Positions 8,883 to 20,299 of a DNA stretch of 34,035 nt are shown here, one piece after another (the stretch's first letter is position 1; each line of letters opens with the position of its first letter). This stretch comes from Gnetum montanum. Its lineage: Eukaryota; Streptophyta; Gnetopsida; Gnetales; Gnetaceae. The stretch lies in contig MNCI01026509.1 of assembly GCA_015680685.1 (NCBI GenBank), positions 7,515 through 41,549 on the forward strand, in the 5' to 3' direction. The position numbers and the translations under genes were made by a program. The notes beneath the pieces are model-generated. The model was not told the DNA's origin and searched no databases. It saw nothing but the letters and a program-made list of their open reading frames with translations.

Positions 8883-11800
8883 CTAAAATATTTTATAATA
8901 CACATGAGACTCAATACTTAATGTTTCATTGCAATCTTTTATGCAATTTTTAAGCATTAACAATATTTTGAATTTACATTGTACTTGTTCTATATTCTAC
9001 AACGTTTTTTATATGATATATGAGATTTAATTTTTTTAAAAAATTAATATATTTAAATTTTCTCTATCACGTCCTCCCCACTTTTTTTTGAGGCACACGT
9101 TTAGAATCACGAATCCTTGATTCCTCGCTTCCACGAATCGGATTCTTTTGATGCATAGGTTTGAAGCAATTTTGCAGAGCTCTATGGCATGAATCCCTGA
9201 TTGTTATTGTTTATTCAGTTCCGTCAGCCGTCACGGATAAAACTAGATGAATTGAAATACCAACCATACCATGTAACGCAGACCATACCATGTATGCATG
9301 TCTGGCTCTTCCACTTCCAGCCTCTATCATCGTCCATGTAATTGAAAGACATATTTTAAACTTTTTTTCGAAATTCAAACTCCGAAACTCGCGCCTCATG
9401 TGCATTTTTGATCGATGCTTACCAAAAGGAAGAAAGAAGCACCTTCCAAGCGTAACGACAACGAGGAACGAACAATACATCGCCGGATAAAGTAACAGCA
9501 ATGCCCTGGCCCTTATGATAGCTTTGTTAAGGTCAATGTAAGGCAAAGGATCCTCACACGCAATCATCTTTTCCAAAATGGTTTTCCTAACTGCAGCACA
9601 GTACAAATCCTCCCTCCATTCTCAAATCTTGAGGTGACCTCAGCACTTGCAAGGCCAGCCGGTAGTAATTATCATTTCATAATTGTGCCGTATGCCTAAC
9701 AGCCAATCCTGCTTGCAGGTTCTGCTCAGCTCAGGGTATTCTGATACACGGACTTTGACAACGGCTTTTTGTTTTACTGTAATCTATTACCGTTTGTAAT
9801 CTGTTACCGTTGATACTTGAATGCTGTTTTACCATTCATACGTTACATTGTTTACTTATTTTGTGTAAATTTTAATCAAGCTACCGAAAGCAAAGCTCTG
9901 TTTTACTTTGGCTTAATTTTAGTTAACACTGGAACCTGCTTGTTATAGAACAAAACTGTTAAAGAATGTTTGAACAACCAATCCAGATCATGGTTTACAG
10001 CTCAAGAAAAGTCCTTCGAACAACAGCAGGCCGTATTATTTTATTTTCAATCAACACTCTAACGGAAGGCGGATGTACCTGAACAAAGGCTAGGCGTCGA
10101 CCCAACCTTATGAGCATTCATGGGAACAAGGGTTTGATCTACGGCCTATATGTGGCGACCGACATGGCAGCAGCCTAAACCGTTGGCAGAACTCATTAGC
10201 CACCAAGAATTCTCCCGAGCTGCGCAACAAGTATGGACTAGCTGTTGTTGGGTTGGCTCTGCAGGCTTTTTTTTCTCCTTTAAATTCCTTTGTGTTTATA
10301 ATTTTCATAAAACTTGCCGCAAATATTTTCATTTTAAGGAAAATTGTCTTTTCTATAGAAAAATTAGATAAATAATAGCTTGAGGGATACTAATAAGTTG
10401 TCAATTAATAGCAAATAACGTACTAAACTGAAATCAAAACTTTAACTCTAAGCAAGGAAATGAAGTAGGATCTAGAAATGCAGGGTTTTATGTGGAAATG
10501 TAAGGTTTTAAAGTTGAAAAGTATCAATTATTGGAAGCACAGAAATTTTTAACTCTAACGCATGAGAACACCTCTAGTTCCATCTATATATTAATTTTTT
10601 TTGGAGGAAAAATTAGTATTTTATCAACATACTGAAATATTATAGGAATGAATCAAAATTCTTGTTTGAGGCTGCCTAGTAAGTAGGCAACAACCTCCAC
10701 GCTTAGAACCCAAATAACCAAATATCTCATAAGGCTTTCTCATGATTATTTTATGCTTCACTCTATCTAGAAATAGGAAAAACATGCTCTTGGGCTAAAA
10801 TAGTAAGAAAAGTGTATGCTTGTATGTTAAAACCCTTATTCCTGGACCTAGAAGAATGGATTCACTAAAAAAACCATTAATCTCACAATTACTTGTAATG
10901 GCAATACACAAGGTTCAAATTTAATCTTGCTCCAACAATAGGATCTTTATCATCCTTTGTTTTTGAAAGATAAGAAACATATATTAGGAGCTAATACTCA
11001 ATTGGTATTAAGCTTATAATAAAATGCTATCAATGCCTCAATAAAAATTGTATACAGAAATTAAGAATTTAGAAGAATTTAATAAAGAATTTGAAACATT
11101 AACAAATTTCAAGTTATGCCTATTGGTGTGAGAATCTCTTTAGTAAGACTTCTTGCATGTGATTGTAGAATCATAAGTTTTGGCTCATGGATTCAAAAGC
11201 TTCAATATTAAATCCTTTATTAACATTCCTACCAATATACTCTATTATTCCTTGGCCATTGTCCTTATAGAATCTTCTTTTGCTACTACCCCTACAAAAT
11301 CTTTCTTGAATTACTCTATTAACAACAATATCTTGCTTCTATTAAAAAAATCATTATTTTCTGTTATGATCAAGAATCATATTTTTGGTTGTTCTATTTA
11401 TAGCTAAAAAAGAATGGCTAAAGAACTAGAGTTGCAGTGACAACATAACTTAACAATAAAGGTTTGAAATATATTGTAGGGTTCAAATAATCCAAGTAGT
11501 AACATCAGTGTCATTTTGAATAGATGCACTTTCTTAGGAAACCATATATAACTACAAACCTCTAAATGTCATTTATTTAATTATGGATTCTCAGTATATA
11601 GTTTAAAATATCAAAATAGTTTATTATCTTCTTCTTTTATAGTGATACTAGTGTACTTTCTTCACTAAAAGTTTGATAATAAAATTTATATTTAGATTTT
11701 TAAAGTTGTTATATCAATAAGTATAAACTATTAATTCAAAGGTACAAAAATGAGTTGTATCAATAAAATTGCATTATCATAGCCATTCATTTTCCTTTAT

Positions 11801-12148
11801 AAAAAAATTACAACCAATATTCCAATTTAATGACACTATCTAAGAAGGCTTTTTAGTATATATGAAATTAAAATTTTTTATTTACATCCTTTGAGATCCT
11901 TTGGATTTATTGAACTAATGGAATCAAACCTATGACTTGGAATTACTAAACTAAGACTCTTACAAATGAATAAACAACTCATTATATCCTTACAATAGTA
12001 AAGAGCTAGGACTAATTGGTAGGTTGGAAGAGGGGGATTTGGGAGTTTTGGTCTAACCCATGAACAATAATAATAATGAGCAAAGAAAATTTAGAGTATA
12101 TGACAAGCTTGACACTTGGTAGATATCAACAATAACATATATAGAAAG
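8883..12148. other. Gene-poor AT-rich intergenic DNA
   Basis: No protein family was recognised. A 131-codon minus frame (9211-9606) and a 74-codon minus frame (10108-10332) sit in a patch of higher GC but show no motif. A 17-bp tandem pair, TGTAATCTATTACCGTT with one change, lies at 9778-9811. From 10350 to 12148 the DNA is AT-rich with many short repeats. It is the left flank of the central retrotransposon and ends in GAAAG, a possible target-site copy. Confidence 0.4.
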
Positions 12149-12763
12149 TGATGAGCGGCGAGGTACCCCTATGCCCAACCATACGAATCATAAATGTTCA
12201 TGCACGATCCAATCAAATTCCATGGACTTCGTTGTTTTGAGTGCAATAGCCCTTTAGGAAGTGAATCTAGCCTTAAGGTCAATTGTTGTCTTTCCAATTA
12301 CACTTGTGACATTTTTTGGTATGGTTAAGTGTAATTGAGGCATTTGATTTGTATCTTTTTATGTTTTATAGTCAGGTGCTTGAATTGTAGATAAAAAGGA
12401 ATTTAATTAACTAATCTAAATTAACTAATTAAATAATAATTTAATTAATCCTAACATAAGTATCCATTCCCACATTCCGTATATGTCTTGAACCCACATA
12501 TCCATTGCTAGGTGACCAAATGCTATGCTACTGGGTGTACCAAGCGATAACGTTGTTGGGATTACCAAGCAAATACGTGTTACACTCGAAGCAGTCATAC
12601 TTATGTGTGTAATCTATCTAGCTTAATTACTTATCTAGCATATTCACTAAAAAAATAATTGATAATTAATTGAAAAAATTTAATGAATAACTAGAAATAG
12701 TAAATGCATAAATAAAATATCTAATCCATTCAAAGTGCTACAAGGTTTATTAGAAAGCTCATC

Positions 12764-12769
12764 TTTATT
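12764..12769 (-). terminator. Polyadenylation signal AATAAA in the LTR
   Basis: The minus strand reads GCAATAAAGATGAG. The same string occurs at the equivalent place in the other LTRs (for example near 25222 and 27268). A second AATAAA-like copy lies about 20 bp away. Confidence 0.45.
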
Positions 12770-12940
12770 GCTGCACACACTGTCATGCTCAAGTACAACA
12801 ATGCTCGAATAAAGATCCATACACTAAATGACTCCTACTGTGGGCACTTGGGGGAAAAATTCTAACTTTTGAATGGAAAAAATGCAAGAGCTTTACTACT
12901 ATTGAAATCTAGATTGCCATAAATGTGGTTGATAGGTGTG

Positions 12941-12948
12941 TATTTATA
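12941..12948 (-). promoter_or_regulatory. TATA box of the 3' LTR
   Basis: TATAAATA on the minus strand, about 130 bp from the LTR's 5' edge and just downstream of the GAGGCCTC repeats. It is conserved in the 5' LTR at 25397-25404. Confidence 0.6.
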
Positions 12949-13000
12949 GGCAATGGATAGACACTATGTTAATGGGGCCTCATCAATGTAGGGTGAGATG

Positions 13001-13022
13001 CATCGATGAGGCCTCATCGATG
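13001..13022. promoter_or_regulatory. Perfect 22-bp palindrome in the U3 promoter region
   Basis: The palindrome is centred on AGGCCT with CATCGATG on both sides. A half-site variant, GGGGCCTCATCAATG, lies about 25 bp away (12974-12988), and the decayed counterpart in the 5' LTR is at 25430-25480. It sits upstream of the TATA box, where a dimeric transcription factor could bind. Confidence 0.7.
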
Positions 13023-13078
13023 TGGTCAACTACGTTGACAAGGGATCATCAATGCAGCCAACTAACAATAACTCATCA

Positions 13079-13090
13079 TACCCCCATGAC
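13079..13090 (-). promoter_or_regulatory. Polypurine tract of the central element
   Basis: On the minus strand GTCATGGGGGTA directly touches the LTR start TGATGAG. This is where second-strand DNA synthesis is primed. Similar strings recur internally in this family. Confidence 0.65.
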
Positions 13091-13399
13091 TGAATGAAAG
13101 CTCATCCTTAAGTTCTTTTACAAAATTGGAAAGGTATGGGATTATTGACTAACTTTTCTTCAATAAAATAATTGATTGGCTTTGACAAAAAAGATGAAGT
13201 GCCTGAGTGTACAGATCAATACATTACAAAAATGGTGGTGTTCAAGATACAAAATTGAACACCATGACACAACTCTTCAAAAATTGGACAACACGTTCCT
13301 TGATGGTGTGAAGCTTGTTGGAGAACATCAAATGGTCCCAAGTGGTGGTGGTTCCTGAGGCTCCAAGGAACCTTCATCGGCTTTATGCACTGGTGGTGG
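13091..13399. other. 3' untranslated part of the central element
   Basis: The sequence AAGGTATGGGATTATTGACT near 13131-13150 matches the right element near 27614-27633. The rest differs. No credible gene. Confidence 0.4.
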
Positions 13400-16144
13400 T
13401 TGAGGTAGCTACAGTTGTCCTACTATTGTTGCAACTTTTGATGGGAGGTAGAAAGCATCTAACAATGCTTTCATTTTCTCCTCCTTACTCCTAGGATCAT
13501 GCACCATCCATGCAGCTTCCCCAATGTCAGTTGGAATGGGCACATTCCAAGGACATGGGATTACTGGAAACAACTCCTTGGCATTGACAAACTAGGCAAT
13601 GAACTATTTGTGTTCAATCTTGAATGCTCTCATTGTGTTCTTCAACTCTTGATAGTTATTCATCCATCTAGCTAGGTCCTCAATGATAGATCATTGATCT
13701 ATGAATCACCCTTTTAGAACTTCAAGATCAGCATTAGTAGTGTTAAGATTTTTCTTGGTGTCCTTGTGGTGTTTGAACTTAATCTTGTATAGTAAATATG
13801 AGCTAGTGACTTGTTTCTCCAATTTGGATTGTGGTTGTCTAGCTGTTAGCATTACCAGGTTTGCATAATAGAGATTGGCCAACTCCATATACTCTATCAT
13901 TTCTTCGATTTAAAACTACTTCAAGTGTAGCTATGCTTTGTTGTAGGCGTCAATCCCATCAAGGATGGGCTACCACATCTCTCTTTCTTGCTAGAGTTGC
14001 TAGAAAGCTTCATTCACTCTCATCTTTACCATCTGGATTTGTTTTTCATTAATTTATTTTTTCTAGCCAACTTGTGTCCCTGTAGTGATTTTTAACTTTT
14101 TCAAATTTAAGAGCTTCATTCTTCCAGGTAACAATCTTGATGGCAGACTTTTGTCACAAGGCATGTACCTCCATTGATAGATTGTGGTTCTCCATGATCA
14201 ATTTCCTCAGTTCAATGTTGACTTTGGCAAGCTACTCCTATTGTTGATGAATGAACTCTTGCATTTGATCTCTCTGAGTATCAACATTTTGTAGGTGATG
14301 ATTTTATGTTGTCAATGCTTCATTCTCTTAGTGCATCTGATTTAAGTCCTTTTTGATTGAGTGTGTTTTAGCTTCCACCATGGACTGTTTGAAGATGGTC
14401 ATTATTGATTCCTTCTCAGTCTTTTGAAATTGTTCCTAAAGCTATTTGATAGCTTCCTCTCTTATCGTTGCTGGGCTAAGGATTGCTTGTTCTACAAGTT
14501 GGGCATGAAGTTCAGCAATCTCCATGACCAAGCATTGATTTTTCTATTGGGCTATTTCTAGTTTCCCTTTTAAGATGATGCATCTACCCCTTGCATTCAG
14601 TAGCTTCGACTAGGTTTCGGTGATGTTCTCTAGGAGATCAAAGATATTCATAGTCAGTTGCCTAGTTCCTAGCAGTTATTCTAATAACTGTTCATGCTGG
14701 GCTATGTTCAATTTCCTGTTGATCATGCTTGTAGATGTTTGCACATCTTGGAGTGTAGATATATCTGGTATAGATGTTGTAGGTGCATTTAGTGCTTCAG
14801 CTACATGGTTAGCTACCACTTTTTCCACTATCTCCTATTCTTGGTGCTGCATCACCAAGACAATTGCCTCTTCACCTTCTTCCAACCTCACTGAGAAAGT
14901 GGTAGCATTCCCAAAATTTTTTGGGAATAGGTGATGTGTTGCTAATGACACTGTGACCTCTAGAGTGTTGGGATTTGATCTCGAAGGTAGTTGCATTTTT
15001 TGGGTAGAGAAAATGGAACCACCCCTCTCCATTTGACTAACTGTTTGGGCCACCTCATTAAGGTGACTCATCATTGGATGATACACAGATGGATCTATCC
15101 CACTCATTCCTGCTTGTTGCTCTTGTTCACTCAAGAGCTATTCTCAGATTTGACATAGATGCTCAAGGACTACGTGGGCCTTCGGTGTTCTCTCCTAAGT
15201 GGGTGGTGGTGGCAGCAACTCCTCTTCTTCAGTGGTTGTTGATGTCTTATCTTTCATGATTTCTACCCATGAGTCCAAGGGAGCATGCTTGAAAGTATCA
15301 TTAGAATAGCAAACAATGCCTACCCTTTTGCAAATTTTCCTAACGAGACACGAAAAGTGTAAAGTCTTCCTTCCATGTTCATTCTCCTTGAAGTGCTTCT
15401 CAATTTCCAAATAAAGTAGCTATGGAAGGTTAATAGGAAATTTCCCGCTTAGAGCAGTGCATGCTTGGGTGGAGAAAGTAGTCACCTTGCTTGGCCTCAC
15501 TATTGGATTGAGGTGATAGCTGAAATCTTGAAATAAATCTACTTTGTTGGTGTGAGTGCATCATACTCCTTACAGTTCACCCTGTAACATCATTGGGTCC
15601 ATTCCCTTTTTTCCTTAGGATCACCTTTTGTTCTTATTTCTGCCAATTGTGTTCCAATGTCTAGCAACCCCAGTGCTTGTGCAATAGTCTTCACCAAGTA
15701 GGATAATTGAATGTCCTTGATTTTTACAATGGACCATGGATTTCAGCTATTTTAGAAGAGATAGGTCCCTCCCATGTACCATTCCCCACTAGATGTGATG
15801 ATTGGCCATGTGGGAGAGGCTTGCAATTTTGTCTTGACATCCTCTAGAGATGTTTTCAAAAATGGCCCAAATTTTATCTCTTGAAGAACTAATATTTGGA
15901 TTTTTCAGGACTTGATGATGTCTAGAAAGGCTTGAGTCATAGTTATCTCAAGCCTTGGCATTGGTCCAGGAACTTCTTCTCATTGGGATTGTTTAGTAAG
16001 CACTTCTTCCTCTAGAATCTGTCGAATAGATTCCACTTCAAGCTCTTCTTGAAGAGGTCCTATTGCATGGGTTGCCTCTGATAATTCTTGACCTTGTTCC
16101 TACTAGCCCCTTCCAGCTTTGGATGCTTTTGTTTTGGTTCCATC
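13400..16144 (-). pseudogene. Extra 3' ORF after integrase (env-like position), coiled-coil-rich, decayed
   Basis: From an ATG at 16144 (MEPKQKHPKLEGASRNKVKN) the minus strand shows a long frame with scattered stops and a few shifts, about 900 codons. Around 15450-15290 it reads TALSGKFPINLP, then HGRKTLHFSCLVRKICKRVG. This resembles the INLPYL...LPYGMLLTRIF pattern of the plant env-like/'putative plant transposon protein' family found downstream of pol in Athila-type elements. A Pro run precedes EQEQQAGMSGIDPSVYHPMM (15125-15066). From about 14900 to 13700 the sequence is charged and coiled-coil-like (for example EEAIK, EQFQKTEKESIM, NIELRKLIMENHNLSMEV). No signal peptide or membrane segment was seen, so true envelope function is doubtful. 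The right element lacks this region. Confidence 0.45.
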
Positions 16145-16179
16145 TATAATCACAATAAGACCATGGATTAGCAATCACT

Positions 16180-16720
16180 GTGTAACCCTAAAATAATTAG
16201 GATACCTTAACTCTTGAGGGTAATTACACTTGGCTAAATTGTGATTATGACCTATTTAATGAACTTAATTATTATTTTTATTTATGCATTACCATTGATA
16301 AATTATTTTGGAGGTTGTTGGAAGGCTTAATTGTTGAAAAAGTTGATATTTTTATGTTGATAATGTTACTAATCCTTTGGGGGAGTTAGAAATTTTTTTC
16401 AAAAATTTCATTGCAAACCTTAAGTTTTACAGTCCCCATGATAAAGATCTTACCTTTGGTAAGTGCAAGATCAAAAAATGGAATGATTTGGACAAACATT
16501 TTGAAAGTTATGGGCTCTGGAAGGTTTTGGGCTTTGAAAAATTACAAAAATTCCCTATGTGTTATGAGCAAATTGCAAAAAATTCCAAAGTCTCCAGTGG
16601 TATATATAGTATTTCTGCAATGTGTCAATGAGGCCTCATCAACGAGGCCTTTTTGATGCAGTTGATTATGTCAATGAGGCCTCATTGGTGTAGCTATTGA
16701 TCATCATTGACTTTTATTGA
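16180..16720 (-). repeat. LTR-like unit embedded in the central element
   Basis: On the minus strand GAGGCCTCATTGA-type repeats (16622-16690) are followed by CTATATATAC (about 16600-16610). This is the same U3-then-TATA order as the central LTR. The downstream 400 bp to about 16180 is AT-rich and non-coding, as an R-U5 would be. It may be an old solo LTR of a related subfamily or a duplicated U3. Its edges are not certain. Confidence 0.35.
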
Positions 16721-17516
16721 CTTTGGTCAAACTTTCAAAATACAAGGAATTTTTTCATGAAATTTGGGTCAAATGAAAGCTTAGAAGATCAAGAATAGTA
16801 TGAAATCATGAGAAGAGGGCATTCAAGTTGTTAAATTTCAAAAAATGAAAAAAATTGATTTAATGGATGAATGCAAGTGAAAGATTAAGGAGTATTGAGC
16901 AGTTTACACAATGGAAAATATGAAATATAGGATTGTAGCAATGTTAAAGGTAAGGAACCTTAACTAATCAAACCAAAAGCAATGTAAGTGGATCCTCCCC
17001 ATAGAAGGCTCATGCCCCTTTTTCCCTTGCATAACTTCAACTAAGGAGTTTGTGGGTCCAATAGTTGATTTAATGATCATGACAAGTTAAGGACCAACCG
17101 AAAAGAATCCACTCAAGAATCCCAACACATCAAACTAAGACATAGAGTATAACATAGTACCCGGTAGTGAGGTGAGTTATGGCAACATAGATGGATGATA
17201 AGGAAGGTCGAATGGAGTTCTAAATTGAGGTCATAAGAAGTACCTTGCGGAATTTGTGGTTAAAATGACCTAAGAAGTTCCATCCTTAGTCCAGACCAAA
17301 ATCATCCACTTTCAATGACTTCGCATCATCACTCTAAGACTGTTCCACCCACTCAAGACATAGAAGTGCTTCCACAAAACAACCACCATTCCATAGAGAG
17401 AAGAAAGGAGAAGTAGGAAGTAAGAGAGAGGGCCTTAGTTAGAGGGGACCATCAGGCATAGGTGCATGTTGTTCAAGTCCCATAACCAGTGCTTGTAACC
17501 TTTTTATTTGTCTAAG

Positions 17517-17662
17517 GGATGTGCTTTGAATTTCCACTATTGTTTTTTTTTTGAAATGGGAACCACACCATGCGAGAACTTATTCATGTAAAAGGGGTAT
17601 GATTTAAATTTCCATTGTTATTTTTTTTTGAATGATGGGAACCACACCATGCAATGATGTTA
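17517..17662. repeat. Tandem pair of about 73-76 bp
   Basis: Two units share ATTTCCA-T-TTG, a run of T, TTGAA and GGGAACCACACCATGC. The right element has only one unit (near 28836-28895), so the duplication arose in this copy or its lineage. Confidence 0.7.
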
Positions 17663-17795
17663 TTTGTCTTCCTATCATTGGATGGTATGGAGTGGTAAGA
17701 AGTTTGCAAAAGACACTCAAGCACACAAGCAAGAAGAAGAGTACAAAGAGTATTGAGTCCCCTTGAAGTCACATCCTTTACAAACCTTTTGATTA

Positions 17796-17894
17796 GATTA
17801 GAAGTTTCTTTAATGAAAAGAAACCTCAAATTCTGAAATGATTAGGGTCACTGATTGATTAGAAGTTTCTTTAATGAAAAGAAACCTCAAATTC
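17796..17894. repeat. 38-bp exact direct repeat with 23-bp spacer
   Basis: Identical 38-bp blocks occupy 17796-17833 and 17857-17894. Each contains the inverted repeat GTTTCTTTAATGAAAAGAAAC, able to form a hairpin. Confidence 0.85.
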
Positions 17895-18300
17895 CTAGAG
17901 CAAGGAAAACCATAGAGTTCATTGGATGGGTGGATGATGTGGACTCATTGCCTATTCCATGAAAAATAAACCATGTCGAAGTCATCAGACATCAGAATTC
18001 AAGAATAGAAACTAAACATCAACAATCACAAACTAAGCACAAACCATCATTAGTAAATAGTAATAGCAACATTGTATCCTATGATAATGAAGTAGATTTA
18101 TTAGCAAAACTAAGAAAATACAACACTTAACAAAAAAAAGAAAGAAAAATAAAGTAAAATATATAAAAAAGTGCAAAATAATCAAGAAATTTTAAAGGTA
18201 CTAAAGATGGTGTAAAATTAGATAAATTTGAAAATAAAAAATGTGAAAAAAAGGTAAAAAAAACTAAGAGGTCATGGTAATGATTAGCACAGATGACCAT

Positions 18301-18312
18301 CTCCCCCATAAC
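18301..18312 (-). promoter_or_regulatory. PPT-like block after integrase (central element)
   Basis: The minus strand reads GTTATGGGGGAG. It is the counterpart of 156-167 and 29485-29496, placed where coding ends and the 3' non-coding region begins. Confidence 0.4.
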
Positions 18313-18399
18313 AAAGTTGGAGGGAGGAAATCCAAAAAATCGAATGTGGATGTCCATTCGGTGAGGTGATAGTTACACTAGCCAAACTTAATTCTAGAA

Positions 18400-19600
18400 A
18401 AGGCTTGACTTATTGGATATTGACCAACTACTTTTTATTTGGGCCATCAAGTTTGTAAATTATCATGGCCCTAGAGGGAAAGGTTTGATCAATTATATAA
18501 GATCCCTTTCACAATGTTTGGAATTTTATCTTTTGTGGTACATGTATGGGGTTCCAGTAAAGAACCTTATCTTTGGGTTGAAGTTTTATTTTCCTGATTC
18601 TAAGGTCATGATGTTGCATATAGAATGCCTAGTTTACCTCATTCAAGGATAGAGCCACTAATCGATTTTCATCTAGCACATTTATATTGATCAATCTTTT
18701 TTTCTATGCTAGACTTAGGTTAAGGTTTAGATCATAGGCCATTGAGAGTGTACAAAGCTTGGATTGAATTGGAAGCATTGGAAGTTTTCCATACACTAAT
18801 TTGTAGGGAGAAAATCTAGTAGGAAGTTTCCAAGTTGAATGATAAGCCGAAAGAGCATTGTTATGTTTTGTACTCCAGCCCTTCCTATATTTGCTAATGG
18901 TTCATGTTAGTATTTTTGTAATATCCTAGTTGATTACCTCTACTTGACTATTAGCTTGGGGGTGTTAAGGTGTTGTTAATTTATGTTCTACCACCAAGTG
19001 TTACATTAATTTTCTAAATGTGGCACCTATGAAATGAGTTCCATTATCAGAAATTAGTGAATGTGACATGTCAAACCTATTCATGATATTTTTTTATATA
19101 GATTTGATAGTAGTGGATGATGTACAATTAGTAATATTTTTCACTTCTGCTTATTTTTTGTAGTAGTCAAATACTACTATAATATACGCCTTCGCATTAG
19201 ACATGGGTGTGATGGGACCTAGGAAGTCAATACCCCATATGTTGAAAGGTTCCAATCGTTAAATCCACTATTGAGGATCTTCCATGTAAGCAGTCATCCC
19301 CCCATCATGTTGAAAATGTTCACAAGCCTTGATAAACTAGTGGGCATCCCTAAAGATTATGGGCCAATAGTATCCTACCATCAATATTTTTATGGCTGTG
19401 CATCTCCTTGTATAGTGGCCTTTGCAAGGTCCTTCACGAACATCCTAGAGAATGCGTGGTTGATCTTTGTCAGGGACACACCAATGGATTAGGCCATCAA
19501 CACACACCTTGTAAAGGTGTCTATTGATTTCCATGAAGTATTTGACCTAATGAAGAAATTATTGCTTTTTCATAAAATCCAAGTCCTGTGGCATCTCTTG
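18400..19600 (-). pseudogene. Integrase domain of the central element (DD35E visible)
   Basis: Integrase inserts the element DNA into the chromosome. The N-terminal zinc-binding region reads GHYTRRCTAIKILMVGYYWP, then AHXFIKACEHF (about 19420-19310, X being a stop); one His and one Cys of the HHCC set appear lost. The catalytic core is well kept: FNIWGIDFLGPITPM with the first Asp at 19227-19225, SDNGTHF with the second Asp at 19048-19046, and SQVEVIN with the Glu at 18940-18938. The second Asp and the Glu are exactly 36 codons apart (D-X35-E) without indels. Several stops interrupt the frame. The C-terminal part to about 18400 is poorly recognisable. The right element lacks this domain; the left has only its tail. 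Confidence 0.8.
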
Positions 19601-19719
19601 AGTGAGAAGATATGTGAGGATGCCATTAAACCATATTACTTTTTTAGGTGTTTGTTCACTTATTGCTCTAGTAAAGAGGGGTTCATCTAGAAACTAGTAA
19701 GAGAGTGGGCTCTTCTCCT

Positions 19720-20195
19720 CTTAGTTATCCCATCTTAAGTGAGAAAGGTGGCTAGTGAGCACTTTCTCGGTCCCTTTTTGATCTACCATAGTGAGGTCAA
19801 ATTTCTACAAGATCACAAGCGACTGTATGACATGAGGGCTTACCATTAGCTTATTCATAAGAAAGCAAATTGCACTATGGGCAATACTTTGTAACCTAGC
19901 ACATAATGTCTAAAATTTTTGAGCACGTACACCACTGCCATTAATTCTTTTTCTATGGTGGTATAGTTTAATTGTTACCCCACAATGCTATAACTTGTAT
20001 AGTGGATATAATTTGGATGTTTCTTATCATCCATCTGTGTGAAAACTACTTCCAAAGCATGGTTAGATGCATATGTCATGATATGGAATGGTTTGAACCA
20101 ATCTTGTACTTGTAGGATTGGTGTTTCTATGAAATTCTCCTATAATTTTTGGAATGCATGTTCATATTCTTTGGTCCAAATGAAACTTGCATCCT
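19720..20195 (-). pseudogene. RNase H domain of the central element
   Basis: RNase H removes the RNA strand during reverse transcription. The minus strand shows FIWTKEYEHAFQKL, DWFKPFHIMTYASNHALE, YTTIEKELMAVVYVLKNFRHY and, at its end, DQKGTEKVLTSHLSHL, all standard landmarks of gypsy RNase H. The usual first catalytic Asp (CDASD) is replaced (TYASN), whereas the Glu in EKEL remains. Stops are scattered. Confidence 0.75.
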
Positions 20196-20299
20196 TCTTT
20201 GTAAGTTTTACCAACAACTGTGCAATCTTAGAGAAATTATCAATAAATTGTTGACAATAACTAGTGTATCCAAGGACTGATTAGACATCTTTAACGATC

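Larger units (their letters stand above)
12149..13078 (-). repeat. 3' LTR of the central element (930 bp)
   Basis: On the plus strand it opens with TGATGAGCGGCGAGGTACCCC and ends with AACTCATCA. The PPT lies immediately to the right (13079), so this is the 3' copy. It carries TATAAATA at 12941-12948 and AATAAA at 12764-12769 (both minus), a short U3 and a long R-U5. GATTACCAAGC-type strings recur near 12535-12580. Confidence 0.85.
16960..18290. other. 3' non-coding region of the central element, shared with the right element
   Basis: GTGGATCCTCCCCATAGAAGGCTCATGCCC near 16988-17017 matches 28313-28341, and similarity continues through AACCACACCATGC and GTGGACTCATTGCCTAT to the A-rich block near 18120-18260 (right copy 29300-29450). 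No coding frame persists. Confidence 0.5.

Noticed and set aside
9211-9606. 131-codon minus-strand open frame
   Set aside because: No motif, membrane or signal pattern of a known family, no neighbour support, and the composition changes along it. Treated as chance within unassigned DNA.
11180-11407. 75-codon plus-strand frame (MAHGFKSFNIK...)
   Set aside because: AT-rich with Ile/Asn/Leu/Ser bias, as expected of chance frames. No motif.
12149-13078. Solo LTR
   Set aside because: A PPT-like block touches its right edge, and a matching LTR with PBS lies at 24608-25502 with coding domains between, so it is the 3' LTR of a full element.
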